From Marsupella aquatica (Eukaryota; Marchantiophyta), in the NCBI GenBank assembly GCA_973895155.1, contig OZ316897.1, forward strand, positions 7,626,001-7,690,000: a stretch of 64,000 nt of DNA. The letters are read 5' to 3'. The notes under the pieces are model-generated. The model had not been told where the DNA came from. It searched no databases and saw only the letters and a program-made list of their open reading frames with translations. This document shows, in pieces, positions 21,501 through 34,171 of this stretch. Both the position numbers and the translations under genes were made by a program. Each line of letters opens with the position of its first letter. Position 1 is the first letter of the stretch.

Positions 21501-24500
21501 TGGCAGGCTTTCGATCAGGTGTGTTACTCGTAAGCCAATGCTTAGGAATTCGTCTTGATTTTATGTACTTAGTAGCTTTCGTTTTTGCTTCTACCGTAAA
21601 CTAGTTCCTTAGATTCTTAGTCAGACAGTTTCTCAGTATTTCCTAATTACCTGGTAAATTGTCGTTCATCACGATACTCGAAGCTTTATAGGGACGAGCT
21701 CCCAACAGAGCTTTATTGCCATTGAGCAATCCCCGAAGTGGTCAGGTTCTGGGATTTCCCCTTGCTTATATCCGCTATGCAGCTGGTGGTTATCTTAAAG
21801 AAATATTTCATCATAGAGAGTGCGCCTACCTAATTGATTTATATTTTTTCTGCTTTAATTGTTTGTTAAAGAATTCTTAATGGATTGCTAGTTTGGTCTG
21901 TCTTTTCCAGTCGATTGTTTCTATTGCTTATATACCCACTATGCTGCTGGTGGTTATCTGAAAGAAATATTTCCTCATAGAGTGACCTGATTGATATTTT
22001 AAATTTCTGCTGTTAGTTTCTTCAATACAATTCTTAATGGATTGTTAGTACACTCTGTCTTTTCTAGTCGATTCTTTCCCCCAGTTCTTCAAAGCATTGT
22101 TTCAGCTTGGCTCCACTTCAGAAGATTTTTCACCTGTCCCTACGTCTCAGTCAATAAGTTACCAAACCTACAGAGGTACAGTTAGGTGCCTTCTGCTGTC
22201 TGCTGGCTTCCATTAGTAGAGCTTGCAGCAGCCGCATCCGTCATACAGCTGGCAGCCTAAATTTTGATCTTTACTGATACGGTCATGCATGTTCCAAAAC
22301 ATGCCAAGTAATGGTGGCAGACCTCCACAAAGTAAGATAGTACCCCCAGGTTCAATTCCCAGCTTTTGGAAGAAATGTACTGTCAGCTTGCTGTATGTTC
22401 GTCCGAGGACACTTGGTTGAATTTGCTAGGTCTACAAATTGAGGTGCCTGTAAGATCCCTTGATGCAATAGACGTCCCACGTACTTTCATATCTTAAGAT
22501 TTAGTTATGTTACAATGTATGAAATTTAATTTTTAGTCAGTTTGTTCCAATAATTTGGTATTCTGGTCACGGTTGAGCACCTGGACTATTCTGTTGGCCC
22601 TTGGTTGAATACCTGGAGTACATGGTTCCGATTGTGCTATTAGAAATTCACAGTCCTTGAAATTTAGTCTTGCGTTATTTGTATCTTGTCCATCTACTTG
22701 GATGCATCCTTTCAGCTCCAACTCTGTTTGTCATATCTGTCCCTTGTTCATCAACTTGGTATCTGGACTGTCAAGCGAATACGGCTAGACGAGTTGGAAC
22801 TAAAGTTATGCATCCAAGTTGATGGATAAGGTCTAGATATGACTTGATACCATTTCTGATACTTCTATCAGGTATGTAGCCAAGGGCCGACAATATAATA
22901 CCTAGTTGTTGGAAGAGATTCACTGATGAAGAAATTGGATCCCTTGGAACAGAGATCGTTTCCGATTGAGGCATCATTTCAGAGATGCTCTCCACATGCC
23001 AAGTTGATGGACGAGGTACAGATATGGCTAGAAGAATGCTACTGAAAAGGGATGATTTGGCTTACTATGTAATGTCCCTTTACACTGTCTTCCATGTAGC
23101 AGCACCTGAGGGGAAGCCAAGTTCATTCACAAAATGGGAAAACACTAGAAAAGCTGGGATTTATTGTGTAGATGCCCTTTATTAAAGATATTTATTCTTG
23201 AAAGCAGTTGGCTACACCGGTTTTGCCTAGTCTGCCCCGCACATGAACACTTGTTGAACTGGTGGAAAGCAAAGAATCCATTGCACTATCAACCTTGCCC
23301 TTGTCACGAAACCAGTGATAGAATAGTTTACTAGGGTCTGACGCTGTAGAAAGCTTTCGCTTGCGAATTCTGGAGGCTTAGTATCGAGAGCTTTGCGTCT
23401 ATGCCGATAGCATCAACATTGAAATTCCTCTCCCACGTCGTTTTGGGATTTCCTCGATCCCTTGCGCAGTTGCACAGCGAGTGATATACCAGACTCTTTG
23501 TCTTTGAATGAAAGATTAGCGTTTGGATCATCGAGGCAATATATTACAGGTTGACTTTTGTCATCCTATTTTGCCATAAATGAGCTCAGTGACGACACTG
23601 AGGCCAGTGAGACATGGATGAATGAATGATTGAGAAGATGAGGACAAACAGTGCTAAGCTCTGTTGACCAAGAAAGCCGAGTTTTTAATTCGATGATGGA
23701 ATTTGGTGGCGAGCTGTGTCCTGATCGGGAGGAAGGATTGTGGAAGAGAAAATGACATTCATTGTCTATTTTTGTTAATCGTGGCTCAATCTCTTAAGTG
23801 GGTCTTTCTGAGATTTGCTTGTTCCTATGCTATGACTACATGACCGTAATTCTAGTCTAGCAAGAGCTAGTTTATGTTCGAAGTAAAACCTATGTGAATG
23901 TAACGTTGGTTTTAAGGAGATATGACGATCTAAACTTCGCCTGCGATGTTATCCTGACATCCATCTCTAATGGGTCACCTGGTAATGGGTTTTGATAACT
24001 TGCTTCGGGACCCAAGGTCTAAGTTTCTCCTGTAGCGCTTGAGTAGATTGTCAATGGAGTATCACCACGTATGCAGCTATTGTTGGCTGTTGTCATACCA
24101 GTTTTTGTCATGGAATCATGATACTTTGAGAGCTATGTGACGTAAAGTGGATGGCGGCAAGAGCTTTTCTGCGACATAGAAAGAGAACTACTGATGCTTG
24201 AGACCTCCAGTGGGATTTTGGTACTTGTTGCCAATAAAATGCAAGGACTAATGGGTCGTGTCTGGACTTTATCTTTTTGATTGCCTCAATCAGAACCACA
24301 TGACCCTATATGTCCGTGCCACACCGCATGTGGAATAGTATCAGCTGATGGTCTACACAGTCCAAGCTTTGATAGCCTTGCAACTTGGAGTCCGTCATTA
24401 CTTGGAGTCCGTCCGTAGTTTCTCCTAGCTGTGCAATTCCTTCCAGATGGAAACCTCAAAGTCCTAGTTGCCCGTCGTCTTAGACATTTTCTATTCGGCT

Positions 24501-25187
24501 TCAGCTCTATCGGAAGGAGGGGTCTTGATTTGCTGTAGTATCTGCAATCGAAAACTATAGTCTTGGTCTTCCCTAGCTTCAGTTTCGTCCGATTTGTCTC
24601 ACAGAAAGTATCGAGAGCTCCCTGATCTCAGAAGTCTGGATTGGTGTGACTTACATACAGGCACAAGAATATAAAATGCTTAGCAGTCTTTAACCTCAAT
24701 AGTCGGGTTGGTCTTTCCTAGGCATCCCAAAGCGTTGTGTACCGGATTCAAGCCTTACATCTTTGCGCAGCATTACCACACGAGGAGATCTAATCTTCAA
24801 TGTGACTCTCTTGAACAGCCGAAGGAGAAGCAGACTGGATCGATTTGGGACCTACAAGAGGGACTGTCCCCGGGAAGCACCTCACAAAGGATAACAGTTC
24901 AGGAGACAAATACGTGGCAACCGTTTCCAGATTCAGCTAGACCACTGGGCCCTGTACCAGACGGACGGCGCCGCTCAATGCAGCACACGAGGTCATCTAG
25001 CATGGGAGGGGAGAACTGGACCTTCTCTCAAGATGTATTCGCATCAAGTGGTGGTGCACCCCAGATCTCAACAGGCTTTGGTAATCTGAGCTCTTTCACG
25101 GGGTCTTCCTCCACCAGCACAACCTCGGGAGCTGACAGCCGAGGAACACGTGCAGCATTAAAACCTGCAGGGTGGGCAGGATTCTAA
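18572..25187 (+). CDS. AAK1/NAK-family serine/threonine protein kinase, seven exons
   Basis: Predicted exons: 18572-19035, 19353-19518, 19850-19900, 20057-20239, 20427-20526, 20713-21518 and 24771-25187 (728 aa). The start MWRLKQLIPKEQ matches the conserved start I recall for plant members, so upstream in-frame codons are ignored. Kinase domain about 25-300: glycine loop IAQGGFSCVYLARD (34-47), K57 in YAVKH, HRDLKAEN (D156 catalytic, N161), DFG (D174), RAPE (207-210). A tail rich in Ser/Pro follows, with a likely coiled coil (about 503-553) and the conserved plant ending AGWAGF. In animals this family phosphorylates adaptor AP2 subunits and controls clathrin-mediated endocytosis; the plant role is inferred from family. 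All junctions keep frame; intron 4 is GC-AG. The last exon could instead start at 24819, also phase 0. It is the only intact host gene here, flanked by transposons. Confidence 0.93.
20240..20426 (+). other. GC-AG intron 4 of the kinase gene
   Basis: The exon ends ATGCAG, followed by GCAAGAGC; the acceptor is CATTGCAG. This is the only junction found that joins RPDVMQ to VWRRINEALPSDV in frame. A competing AG|GTTAGT donor at 20283 would add ARALLDRLFHLPDL and then hit a stop four codons into exon 5. Confidence 0.75.
21761..22080 (+). repeat. Two-unit tandem repeat, period about 160 bp, in intron 6
   Basis: Both units contain TGCTTATAT, then CTGGTGGTTATCT, then AAAGAAATATTTC, then TTCTTAATGGATTG, then CAGTCGATT or a close variant. 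The copies are clearly diverged. Confidence 0.8.
22680..22840. repeat. Foldback in intron 6
   Basis: The left arm, TCCATCTACTTGGATGCAT followed by TCCAACTC, pairs with GAGTTGGAACT and ATGCATCCAAGTTGATGGA on the right. A further inverted match (CCAAGTTGATGGACGAGG) lies at about 22999-23016. It may be a small foldback or MITE-like insertion. Confidence 0.5.
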
Positions 25188-27471
25188 ATTTGAGGAAATT
25201 GTGAGTCATTCGTCAGAAATTCGCGAAGTAATTGAAAGGGAAAGTCCAAGAGTGTTCCTTCAGAATTATAACATCCAAAGTTTCTCGTGAGAGACTGCAT
25301 TCATGAAGGACCTGCCTATTTATCAGGTCCTTTTATTGAGAAGTCTGGATATTGTGATTATGTTGCAGGCTGTTTAGTGGAAATGGATCTAAGTCCATCT
25401 TGTAAGCGAAGTGAGGAAATGCAGCTTCTGAACATGGTTCAGGGTTTAGGGCTGAAAGTCCACCGACCGGGTCCCTCGTTTGAAATTGATGTTTTTTAAA
25501 ATTCTTTTGCCTATCTGAAGAGGTTTCTACTAGTATCCCCAATCCTTTCATACAAACACTGTTCAGATGCGATTGGTGCTAGTCAACAAGATAGAGAAAT
25601 ATACTTCTAAAATCCAAGTACTACGATATGACTTGGCAGAGATGGGATGTCGAAAATAGAATTGTAATTGGCAATATCCCAATACACTGTCCAATCAGGA
25701 GTCCCTGGTTTTAACGGATCGAATTTTTATCTGAACCCTCTGAGCTTTGTTCCATTTATGATTTTAGCAACTTCACGTCAATGGGAGAACAATTTCATGC
25801 CTGTATGGAGGTTAAAGTTGGCTTCATCGACAGTACTTTGTATGCCTGCAAAATGTAAGCCAAGTTGCTCATAATGTCGCCTAACACATCCAGACGTGTG
25901 GGATGACTGGATCATGTTTAAGGTTTGGTTTTTCACAATTGGGTGAGTTGAGCCCCCTTCTCATGTGTCACTGGAAGTTTTGAGCTGAAGCAGGTTAACT
26001 GGCAAAAGTCAAATTGGGTTACATGATACCCTCCTAAGAGTTAACCCGCTGGTCTGGCCTGGCGTGTCGTTTGGAGTTTGGTAAGTGATCCTCATCACAT
26101 TCTAAACCACAATGAAGTGGGTTACCTGGGAAAGCTCGAGCTTCTGAACAGTCCTTCACTCGGACACTTTGGAGTTTGTTTCGTGATCCTCATGACAATC
26201 TAGTGGGTGAAAAGGAGGCAACACATTGGCCCCAGGGCCAAGCCAGGTCTTTAGAGGCAGAAAGAAGCTCAGCGTGAAAGAAATGCCACAACAGCTCGGC
26301 CAGAGGACCAAGAGATTCCAGGAGGAACGCAGAAATTGCACAACGGTAGTTGCTAACTCATAAATGATGCTGATTTGACACACGATCACCTGTGATGAGC
26401 AAGGCTCGAAATCAACTCAGATTCAACAATTTTCTGTATGATGGATACAACAATTGTATCGTATACAGCAAGAGGCTGGCAAGATATGATGAAACATGTC
26501 ACCTGAGAAAAATAAACAAGAACGACCTGTTGGAGTGAGATACACACTTAAAGACTCGTTAAAAGACTGACAAATTACAAATCCGAAGTATCAAGGTAAA
26601 CGTTCTACTTATGGTGTTTACAAAATAAGCATGTAGTACTGGATGACCTTTTTGCGGGCAAGCAAGTCGGAAGTTGGCCGAGGAGAACCAAAGAAATAAA
26701 TTAAAATTAGGGGAGAAAAAGCCAAATTGCACTCAAGAGTCCTATTACTAGTCCACGCGAAACATGCCATTATAAAAGGTCGGCTCACGCCACCTTCACT
26801 CATATTTTCAAGGCTGGCATGACTCAGGGGAGAGAAAAGGAGTATAGCCTTTCCGTACCATAAAGGGCATATAGGTTTTCTAAGCCATAAAGAATGACTA
26901 CATATTCTAGTACAATTAGAAAACAAATTTGTGCTCGTGCAATCAGATTTGTGGACGATTATGCACATAGAAACCGGGCCTAGAAAGTAGTCAAATGATT
27001 GCATATTCTCAACAGGAGGAACCTGAAAGAAAAATTCCCAAGAGGATCCTCGTTGCATAAATCGATGATCATTGAACCCCTCTCCCCACCCCTTTCCTGG
27101 CCTTCCCTGGCTGTGGGTTGCCCCTCTGTCTGTTTGGAAAGTCTTAGTGTTTTAGCATAGCGGCAACAACAACAAACTGATGGTACTCAAGAGCGGGTTT
27201 CCCCCTAATTCTGAAAAGTGACATTACACTCGTTTTCTCAACAAAAAGGGGAAAACCCTAGCAAACACCCAGGCCACCCAACCGGCCCAAGAGCCAATGA
27301 AGGTAAACTTGTCTCTAGCTTTGCAAGACAAATAGGATAGCTTGAATTTAGGCCATCTTTACATAATAACAAGAGCAGCACTTCGGTCATTTTGTCCAAA
27401 CCCAAGGGAGTTTTCCCTGAACCATAGAATTGCTCCTCAGTCTGGGATTCCATGGGTCCCAACTCTAGGTT

Positions 27472-27591
27472 TTCCATGTAAAGAGCTTTCTGCTGCAAGA
27501 TTGGACCACTTGGAGAGGAAGTATGAAGTAGCTATTCCATGTCAAGAGTTTTATTTTGCAAGATTGGACCACCTCTAGAGGAAGTCTGAAA
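27472..27591 (+). repeat. Two-unit tandem repeat, period about 64 bp
   Basis: Both units read CCATGTMAAGAG, then GCAAGATTGGACCAC, then AGAGGAAGT, at 27472 and 27536. Confidence 0.8.
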
Positions 27592-28002
27592 GTTTCACTT
27601 CTAGGTCTGAAAGTTATGATTTGCCTTGCAATGGGCCCCATGATGTTTTGCGTTGGACAGAAGGGTGGTTAATTTCTGAGAGTGCTGGTGAGAGTTTTAT
27701 GTAGCTGTACTTCCCCTCTGTGTGGCACACTTCATTTAAGCTACCACTCTCCATGAAACAAAGCCTGGTAGATCCAGGCTATCAAAATTAGGCAATGATG
27801 TTTTTAAGAAAGTTCAAAAATGCACATTGTGGTCATTAATTAATAACTGCATCATGCTCAAGTTTGATTCTGGACAAGTTCTCCAGTGGGAAACTCAATT
27901 GTTGTTGACCATTGGGTCCCTCAATTCAATATTGCCCTGACATTGAGTATTGCCCATCATGCACAGAATGTGAAGCAGTGAGCCTCTATGTATTCACACT
28001 TC

Positions 28003-28605
28003 AAAATGCCACTTATCGGCGTGGACCAACTGAGTGCAGAGTTTATATAGCATGTTCATCCTGGAACATGTTTCTTTTTTTGTCTTGTAGTGATATGTAA
28101 TTTAAGTAGGTACATGTAAAGTATATGCACATAAAATCACATTATGACCAAGAAAATACAAAGGTACTAAAGAGTTTAGTTGTGCACATACAGTACATAT
28201 TTTCACTTGCTTCTAGGTTATGAGATTCAACTCAATTAAAACCATAAATTTTGCAAAGTAAACCATGAGGGGAACTTAGTACGCCAGATGTGCAGATTGT
28301 TCAAATTCATTTCTTACACTCTCATGAGAAAAAAGAGAATTCACTAAGGAGTGATTGAAAAGGAAAGATTAAACCCTTATGAGGGGAGTCAAATACATTC
28401 AAAATACACAAAGTTCACTAAAATTAAGAGGGGTCCTAAAGTTAATTCAAAATCAAATTAATACAAATGATTTACCTTGTTAAGGCACATTAAAATAAAA
28501 ATACTTGACAAAAAATATTAATGAGACAAAATGTGAAAGTATTCACGATATAGCAGCCTCAAAAAATGCTACTTATCCGCGTGGACCAACTGAGTGCAGA
28601 GTTTA
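28003..28605 (+). repeat. Pair of about 43-bp direct repeats enclosing 0.5 kb
   Basis: The copies at 28003-28046 and 28562-28605 share CGTGGACCAACTGAGTGCAG plus flanks, with few differences. The enclosed segment is AT-rich and has no gene. Confidence 0.8.
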
Positions 28606-28789
28606 CTAGATGTTGGTTGTCCCAGCCAAGTGTAGATTAGTGGTAACAGTAGTCATTGCAGGAAGTGAGTTTTGAGTTCAAGCTTCATAACTTAACAAAC
28701 CCATCACAAATGGGGTCACTAAAGCTCATTTCACACATCCCATCACACACAAGACATGATACTGAGAAAAACTGAAGATCACCTACAGT

Positions 28790-29310
28790 CCACCATGTCT
28801 GAGTGCAGGCTCCCAGGAAGACTTCCCAAGCCTGCACTTATCTGCGGCATGCACTATGGAATAAGTGCATGGGGTATTCTGTATGCACTTCTCCATATGT
28901 GCATGATTGCATTATCCAACAAGGGCATGGGAAATCCCTTATGCACTTTCTCGTATTTGTTGTCAGATAACACATATTGGACTCCTCATACTCTGAGTCT
29001 GCAAAACACTCTTTAACTAGATAACTGCATGAAATTCCTCCTTCTTCAATTGTCTGTTGCAATTATCAATAAATGGTTCTAAAGTATGCATTTCAGTAAC
29101 TAGTAATTGCATATGGACACTTATTGACATAAATCTACACACATATATATATACATATATATATATATTGTTTTTTTCGTTAAGTGAGAGTCAACCTGCT
29201 GCACTCATGTGCGGTGCATTTCCAAATGAAAGGGATGTAATATTAGGAGACTACGAGACCCGCCTGCACTCAACCACTGAATGTATATTTTGCACTTATG
29301 CCAAGTAACT
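28790..29310. repeat. Cluster of TGCACT/AGTGCA motifs
   Basis: More than ten TGCA-core motifs (ATGCACTT, AAGTGCAT, CTGCACTC) occur in both orientations. They resemble subterminal repeats of a DNA transposon. A related stretch at 44490-44710 shares TAATATTAGGRGACTAC and the same motif. Confidence 0.5.
29139..29170. repeat. AT dinucleotide microsatellite
   Basis: Alternating AT interrupted by one C, within the TGCACT cluster. Confidence 0.9.
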
Positions 29311-29388
29311 TTAACTGGAAAGAGGAGGCAACATCTAAAGTGGGAGCTGTGGGTTTTCAACAACTGTACACCTGAGTTAATTTTGTGT

Positions 29389-29404
29389 CCCCCCCCCCCC
29401 CCCC
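29389..29404 (+). repeat. C16 homopolymer
   Basis: Sixteen consecutive C residues. The length is likely to vary between individuals or assemblies. Confidence 0.9.
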
Positions 29405-29445
29405 AACTGTATAGGTAAGATCCAAATACAGTTGCCATCTGTGAT

Positions 29446-29518
29446 TATTCACTTTGTAATTTTCAGGGCATTATCCGAGCAAGTTGCACCAATTCATTTT
29501 GTAATTTTCAGGGCATTA
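29446..29518 (+). repeat. Duplicated TTTTGTAATTTTCAGGGCAT, period 43 bp
   Basis: Two near-identical copies of a stretch around TTGTAATTTTCAGGGCATTA lie in direct tandem. A weaker third partial copy (TTTTCAGGGCACTATATCC) lies at about 29810. Confidence 0.75.
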
Positions 29519-29540
29519 TATCCTAGAAAATTGCACCAGA

Positions 29541-29630
29541 AACAAAAGCCCGGATGGACTGCTACGTTCTCCCCATCTATCCCCATGGATTGTGACAGGG
29601 GACAGACCATTTTACACCTAATTATGAGAC
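29541..29630 (+). repeat. Dispersed repeat, inverted copy of 17197-17285
   Basis: It contains CGGATGGACTG, TCCCCATCTATCCCC and GGGACAGACCATTTTACA, matching the minus strand of the other copy. Confidence 0.65.
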
Positions 29631-31289
29631 AGCCCAACTATAAAGTTCTAGAAAATTGCACCATGGAGTTTGGATCAACTCATCATGAAGATTCTTATGT
29701 ATTTGAACTAAATTTAGTAAAATGAAAATCTCTTGAGATTTCAAGTTTCAGTTCTTGCCACCAAAGCATTATGAACAATAATAAATATACTCTCAAAGCT
29801 CTCGTCGTTTTTCAGGGCACTATATCCCACGGTGGCCCTATACATATTTAACTTTAAAGAGTTACTTTAACTTATTCTGTGGACCGGAGGATGTAGTGAG
29901 ACGCTGACACGATTCTGTGCAGAACTTCTGAATGACATTGAAATCCCCTTGAACAAGATCGACGAATCAGATGCAACGTTGCCAAAATGCTAGATACGCC
30001 AAACGTTATACATGCGTGTGGGGAATCGTGGACCATGATGGAGACCCAATTTATATCTGCCAAACTGCCAATTGCTCTCATCACCGTCACTCACGGTCCC
30101 AATTTTGTGAACCACCGCATCTGCCAAAACAGGCCTTTTCCAGAACTCTGTGATGTGATTTGGGGCATCCGGGGGTTAGGCAATTGCAGCAGGGTAATAT
30201 TATTCTATTCACCAGGTAGAGAATGTTAGCATGTGTGAAGGAGAAAATACTATGTATATTCCTTATCTAGAAACCCTAAACGGACCCATTTATCTCCCTA
30301 TCTTTAAGGAGAACCACAGATCGTGACAAGTGGGCCCTGTGGCTTGGTGGGAAATTTCTAGGGGGGACCTAAAATATCTGGTGACTTTTTGTGGAACGTG
30401 AAAAAGGTTATTAAGTGAGGTGGAATTTGGCTAAATTTTGCCATTACAAACAATGCAAATAACGCTGAGCTGAGGATCTGATCGGATCGCCTAGACAGAG
30501 AGACATTATACTGTCACCTAGATTCACCTAGTGTGGTTGATAGGATTGCTCGGAGGTGGCAGTTACATTTAAATGACCACTCAGTGACAGTAACTTGAGA
30601 TACATATTTAGTGGACCATCAAATGCAACTTTTTTTCTTAATGGACCAAAAATTGCACACTCTTTTAGTGAACCCCAACGTCTAGATTCTCTCCCAATGG
30701 ATCTCCGGGCCCACTCCGTACAAGCATGTTCTTGTGAAACACCTTATCACACAGTTCAGGTCCACTATGTACCCTATTGACACCATGGTTGGTCATGTGT
30801 AGTAGGTCGTCGATAATGTCGCAGTCCACAAGCATCGTAGTCCTGGCCGCAATCGAGCGCCGCAGCATCATGGCTTCCTAGTTTTTGTGAATACAATATG
30901 GCTATTGTATTCAAAATTACAATAACCGCAATCTAGAACAATCAGAAGAATACAACATGGTCAATGTATTCACTCTATGCATGCAATGACACGTCACGAT
31001 TCTAGGTTGCGTCTGCTTTGCTAGTTTATCGTTAGGGATGAGGGCACGATCATTTGCGCGTGTATGCCTTCTCTTTGGCAAGGGTTTAGGATTTAGGTGG
31101 CGGTCGATAGGAATGGTGATTGAGAGAGGAGGGTTGTTTTAGGGATTTGACTATTGGAGACCAGGCAGCTTGTAGGCGGATCGAAGGCCTATCGAGCTGG
31201 TGAAGGGAGACTGCAAAATGAATCGGGACTGCCTGTTGGGCAATTTGGAGTGAGTGCAAAGTGATTCAGGGAGATCAACAAGTGCCTGC

Positions 31290-33712
31290 CTTGGTTGAGT
31301 TCAAAAATCACCATCTCTCGTCCCGCAAAGAAACCACAAAAATCGAGTAGCACCAATGTGAAGAAGACGGAAGGTGCATCATGGATTCGTTTGAGGCCTA
31401 TTGCAAAGCTGAGATGGCAGATGACCAAGCAGAAAAAGAAGAATCAGCTCAAGGAAAACTATTGTGTTTCAACTTTGGGGAAGAGTGAGCCATCTGTCCC
31501 ATCCAAATCGATCCTTGTTAGTCTGATTAAGGTGTCCACATTCATCCCAAGGAGGAGAAGGGTTGGGGCTGCTTGGTAGACAACAATTTCTTTGAGATGT
31601 TGGAGGAGCATGTGAGATCTGCTCCTATCACCAATGACATCTATCACTAGGCTGAGCATGTGCAGTTGCCCGTGGATAAAAAATTGCATGCTCTGCAGGT
31701 CGATTGTCAAGTATCACAGGTACTTTTTCCAATTGAAAGAGAAATGTTGCTGCCCAGTCTGGCCAACCTTCAACAGGTCAGGAGAGTAGAGACCGAGTAG
31801 AGAAGTCGTTGTTGCAGACACCTTGGAGTTTTTGAGGAAGAAGAGGGAAAGTTTGTTGTGGAAAGTGGGACCAAAAGAAATTGATTTTGACAACACTTAT
31901 CTAGACTATGTGAAGTGGAAGGAGTAGAAGCATTTGTCAGTTTCTATAGCTAGTAAAAATTGTGTGCAAGATTACAAAGGTGACGGCATGTCACAAGAAG
32001 AAGCATAGAACGCGGTGCGTACCACATTCATTTTGCTTGCCTTTGCATTTTTGTGTATACTTCAAGCATAATGAGGAGGGGTACGAGCCCACCCCTGACA
32101 AGTTGGGATTAGAGTATCATGAGGCCTCTAACGAAGAAGATGCAACAGAGGTATAGTTCCTCTTCCCCTTCTGCTAATCATTTTTCCTGAATCTGCAGAG
32201 TTTGAAAACATTGACCATAATGTCTGCCAAACTTAAGGTTCCTTTGAATGACACAGCTCAAGCCAAAGAATCACGGAAGAAAGGAAAGAAACCCAGGAAG
32301 CCAAAAGAACCCAAGAAGTAGCCTCCACAGACTGTTATGCCTCTTGTTGACACTCATCAAGTTGATGAGGTAAAATTTGCACTTCCAATGTAAGTACCCC
32401 ATTTGTATACCATGACATCAATGTATGCACGATGGTTTAGTGCTCTTAGCCCGAGTATTGCATTTTAGGTTCCTCCTAATAAAGAAGCAAAAAACCGACC
32501 AATCAAAGCAGAAAACAACAAGAACCAAGAAATCTGCATAGCCACATTTGCCCACACCGAACGACAGTACCATCCTTCTTGCAGATTCTCAACAAGCTAA
32601 CAAGGTAACATTTACTGATCAAAGATTTTCTCAACATCTGTAAACAATATGGAGAATGTTTTCTCTTTTATCAACACTACAAGTTCAAAAGTATGACATT
32701 TTGGTGGGGAACTTGCATACCTTGATGTTCATGTATACTTAATGTTTGAATGTGCTTGTACCCCGAGTACTGCATTTTAGGTTCCTAAATCCAATGAAGG
32801 ACCTAAACCCGACCAATCTAAGAGGAAATCAACAAGAACCAAGAAAATTGGTACAACCAAATAAGCCCGCGCTTGAGGTAACCTTCTTTTCAGTAGGCCC
32901 TAGAGGAACATTCCACAGTAGACATAGTGGTAAATGTATTTTATGTGCAGCAATACTTATTTGATTTAAACATCCAATAACCTTTGCAATTACAAGGACC
33001 AAAGGAAGGAGAGCAGGCAACGGCAACCGCAGAGATGAAAACAAGTCAACATAGACGTTCAAAGAGGAAGCAAAACACTGCTCGGACTGCCGAAGAGAAA
33101 ATTGCCCAAACAAAAAAGATGACCAAAAACAAAACCAAGGTAAGTACAAATAATTGTGTACCTCGCTGGCAATAATATATAGGGACTAAACACATGATTG
33201 ACTTGATACTGATTTCACCCTTACAATTGCAGGATTCATCTGAACAAACGGAGGATGTCGATGCTCAACCAGGACCAGAGGAGAAAATGCTATCGATACT
33301 GAGGGTATTGCCCTTCCACCGAATGTGTTTGCAATCCCATCAGGAGAGGTGACTGCAACGGTAGGGTTGAGCACACCTCCTTTAATTGATTTTGGTGGCT
33401 ACAATTCATTGGTAAGATACGTTTGTTCACTGATTGCTTTCATATGTGAATTTGCAGGAGTACTAGAAACCATCTTATGTGCAACCAGCAAGTAGACCTC
33501 GGACAAAGTTGGCAGTTCGTGGGCCATTGCACAAGGCGCAAAGTGAATTTGTAATCCTGGGGTCTGCATCTGAACAAAAGGTCACTGTGCAGGAGGATGA
33601 CATTTTGGATTCCTTGCACGCATCAAAAATTCTCCAAGACTGTAGCCAGGCTGATGTTAGCTCTTTCCACAAGGCAATTGATATAATCATGACTAATGTG
33701 GATGAAGTTTAG
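31290..33712 (+). pseudogene. Decayed multi-exon lysine-rich gene inside element X, family unknown
   Basis: I do not recognise this gene. Candidate exons bounded by good GT-AG sites are 32199-32369, 32469-32604, 32781-32877, 32997-33139, 33233-33411 and 33458-33712, preceded by a longer degenerate coding stretch at 31290-31735. Products are rich in Lys, Arg, Thr and Gln (for example KPDQSKRKSTRTKK, RRSKRKQNTARTAEEK). The last exon ends cleanly at 33712 with FHKAIDIIMTNVDEV. In-frame stops occur in exons 1, 3 and 6 of this list, and a frameshift near 33290. Two exons are duplicates of each other. It could be a transposon accessory protein or a captured host gene; neither is shown. Confidence 0.4.
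32440..32877 (+). repeat. Duplicated exon pair in the element X gene
   Basis: Both copies have the intron end CCGAGTAYTGCATTTTAG and an exon encoding K-x-DQSK-x-K-x-TRTKK (32469-32604 and 32781-32877). The upstream intron sequence is duplicated too, so this is a segmental, not retro-, duplication. Confidence 0.7.
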
Positions 33713-34171
33713 GGTACAATTAGCAATATCTGACGGATAGTTTAGGGTATCTAGCCCTATTTAGTCACCAATGTATTCGTGATAATAAATATGAAATGAT
33801 GCTTCATTTCTTGCTCTCTTTGAAGACTGTACAACATGATCTGTTCAGGAATCTATTCCAAAAATGGTCAGAGTAGACAAGAATGCACAAACCATGATTG
33901 GATGGTATACATGCCACACAATGTATTCATTACTCACACTGCAAAAATGGTATTCATGACTCCGCAACCTACAAATGGACAAAACCATTTTTACCTTGGA
34001 TACACAGTGGATATTGTATTCAAAGATCGCACTTAAACAAAGTCAGGACTCCCCTGCCTTACATATAGGCAGCAAGGCTTGCTATAAGAACAAAACCAAA
34101 ACCTGTTCAACATAGAATGATATATGTGTGTCTTGCATACAATATGCATTGTTGTATTCACATTTCCCTTG

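Larger units (their letters stand above)
21519..24770 (+). other. Long intron 6 of the kinase gene, repeat-bearing
   Basis: This 3.25-kb intron begins AG|GTGTGT and ends CTTTGCGCAG (or 48 bases later at TTGAACAG). No gene is seen inside. It contains a two-unit tandem repeat (21761-22080) and a foldback (22680-22840). Confidence 0.75.
25188..30596. other. Intergenic region, no gene supported
   Basis: The 3' untranslated region of the kinase presumably occupies the first few hundred bases, but no clear poly(A) signal was assigned. The rest has only short random frames, simple repeats and the dispersed repeats listed separately. Confidence 0.5.

Noticed and set aside
26618-27058. 146-codon minus-strand frame
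   Set aside because: No recognisable motif, residue use looks random, and it ends in low-complexity residues; no splice or promoter context.
30597-30900. MULE ends for element X with 9-bp duplications
   Set aside because: Bases flanking the two arms do not match at 8-9 bp, so the superfamily is left open.
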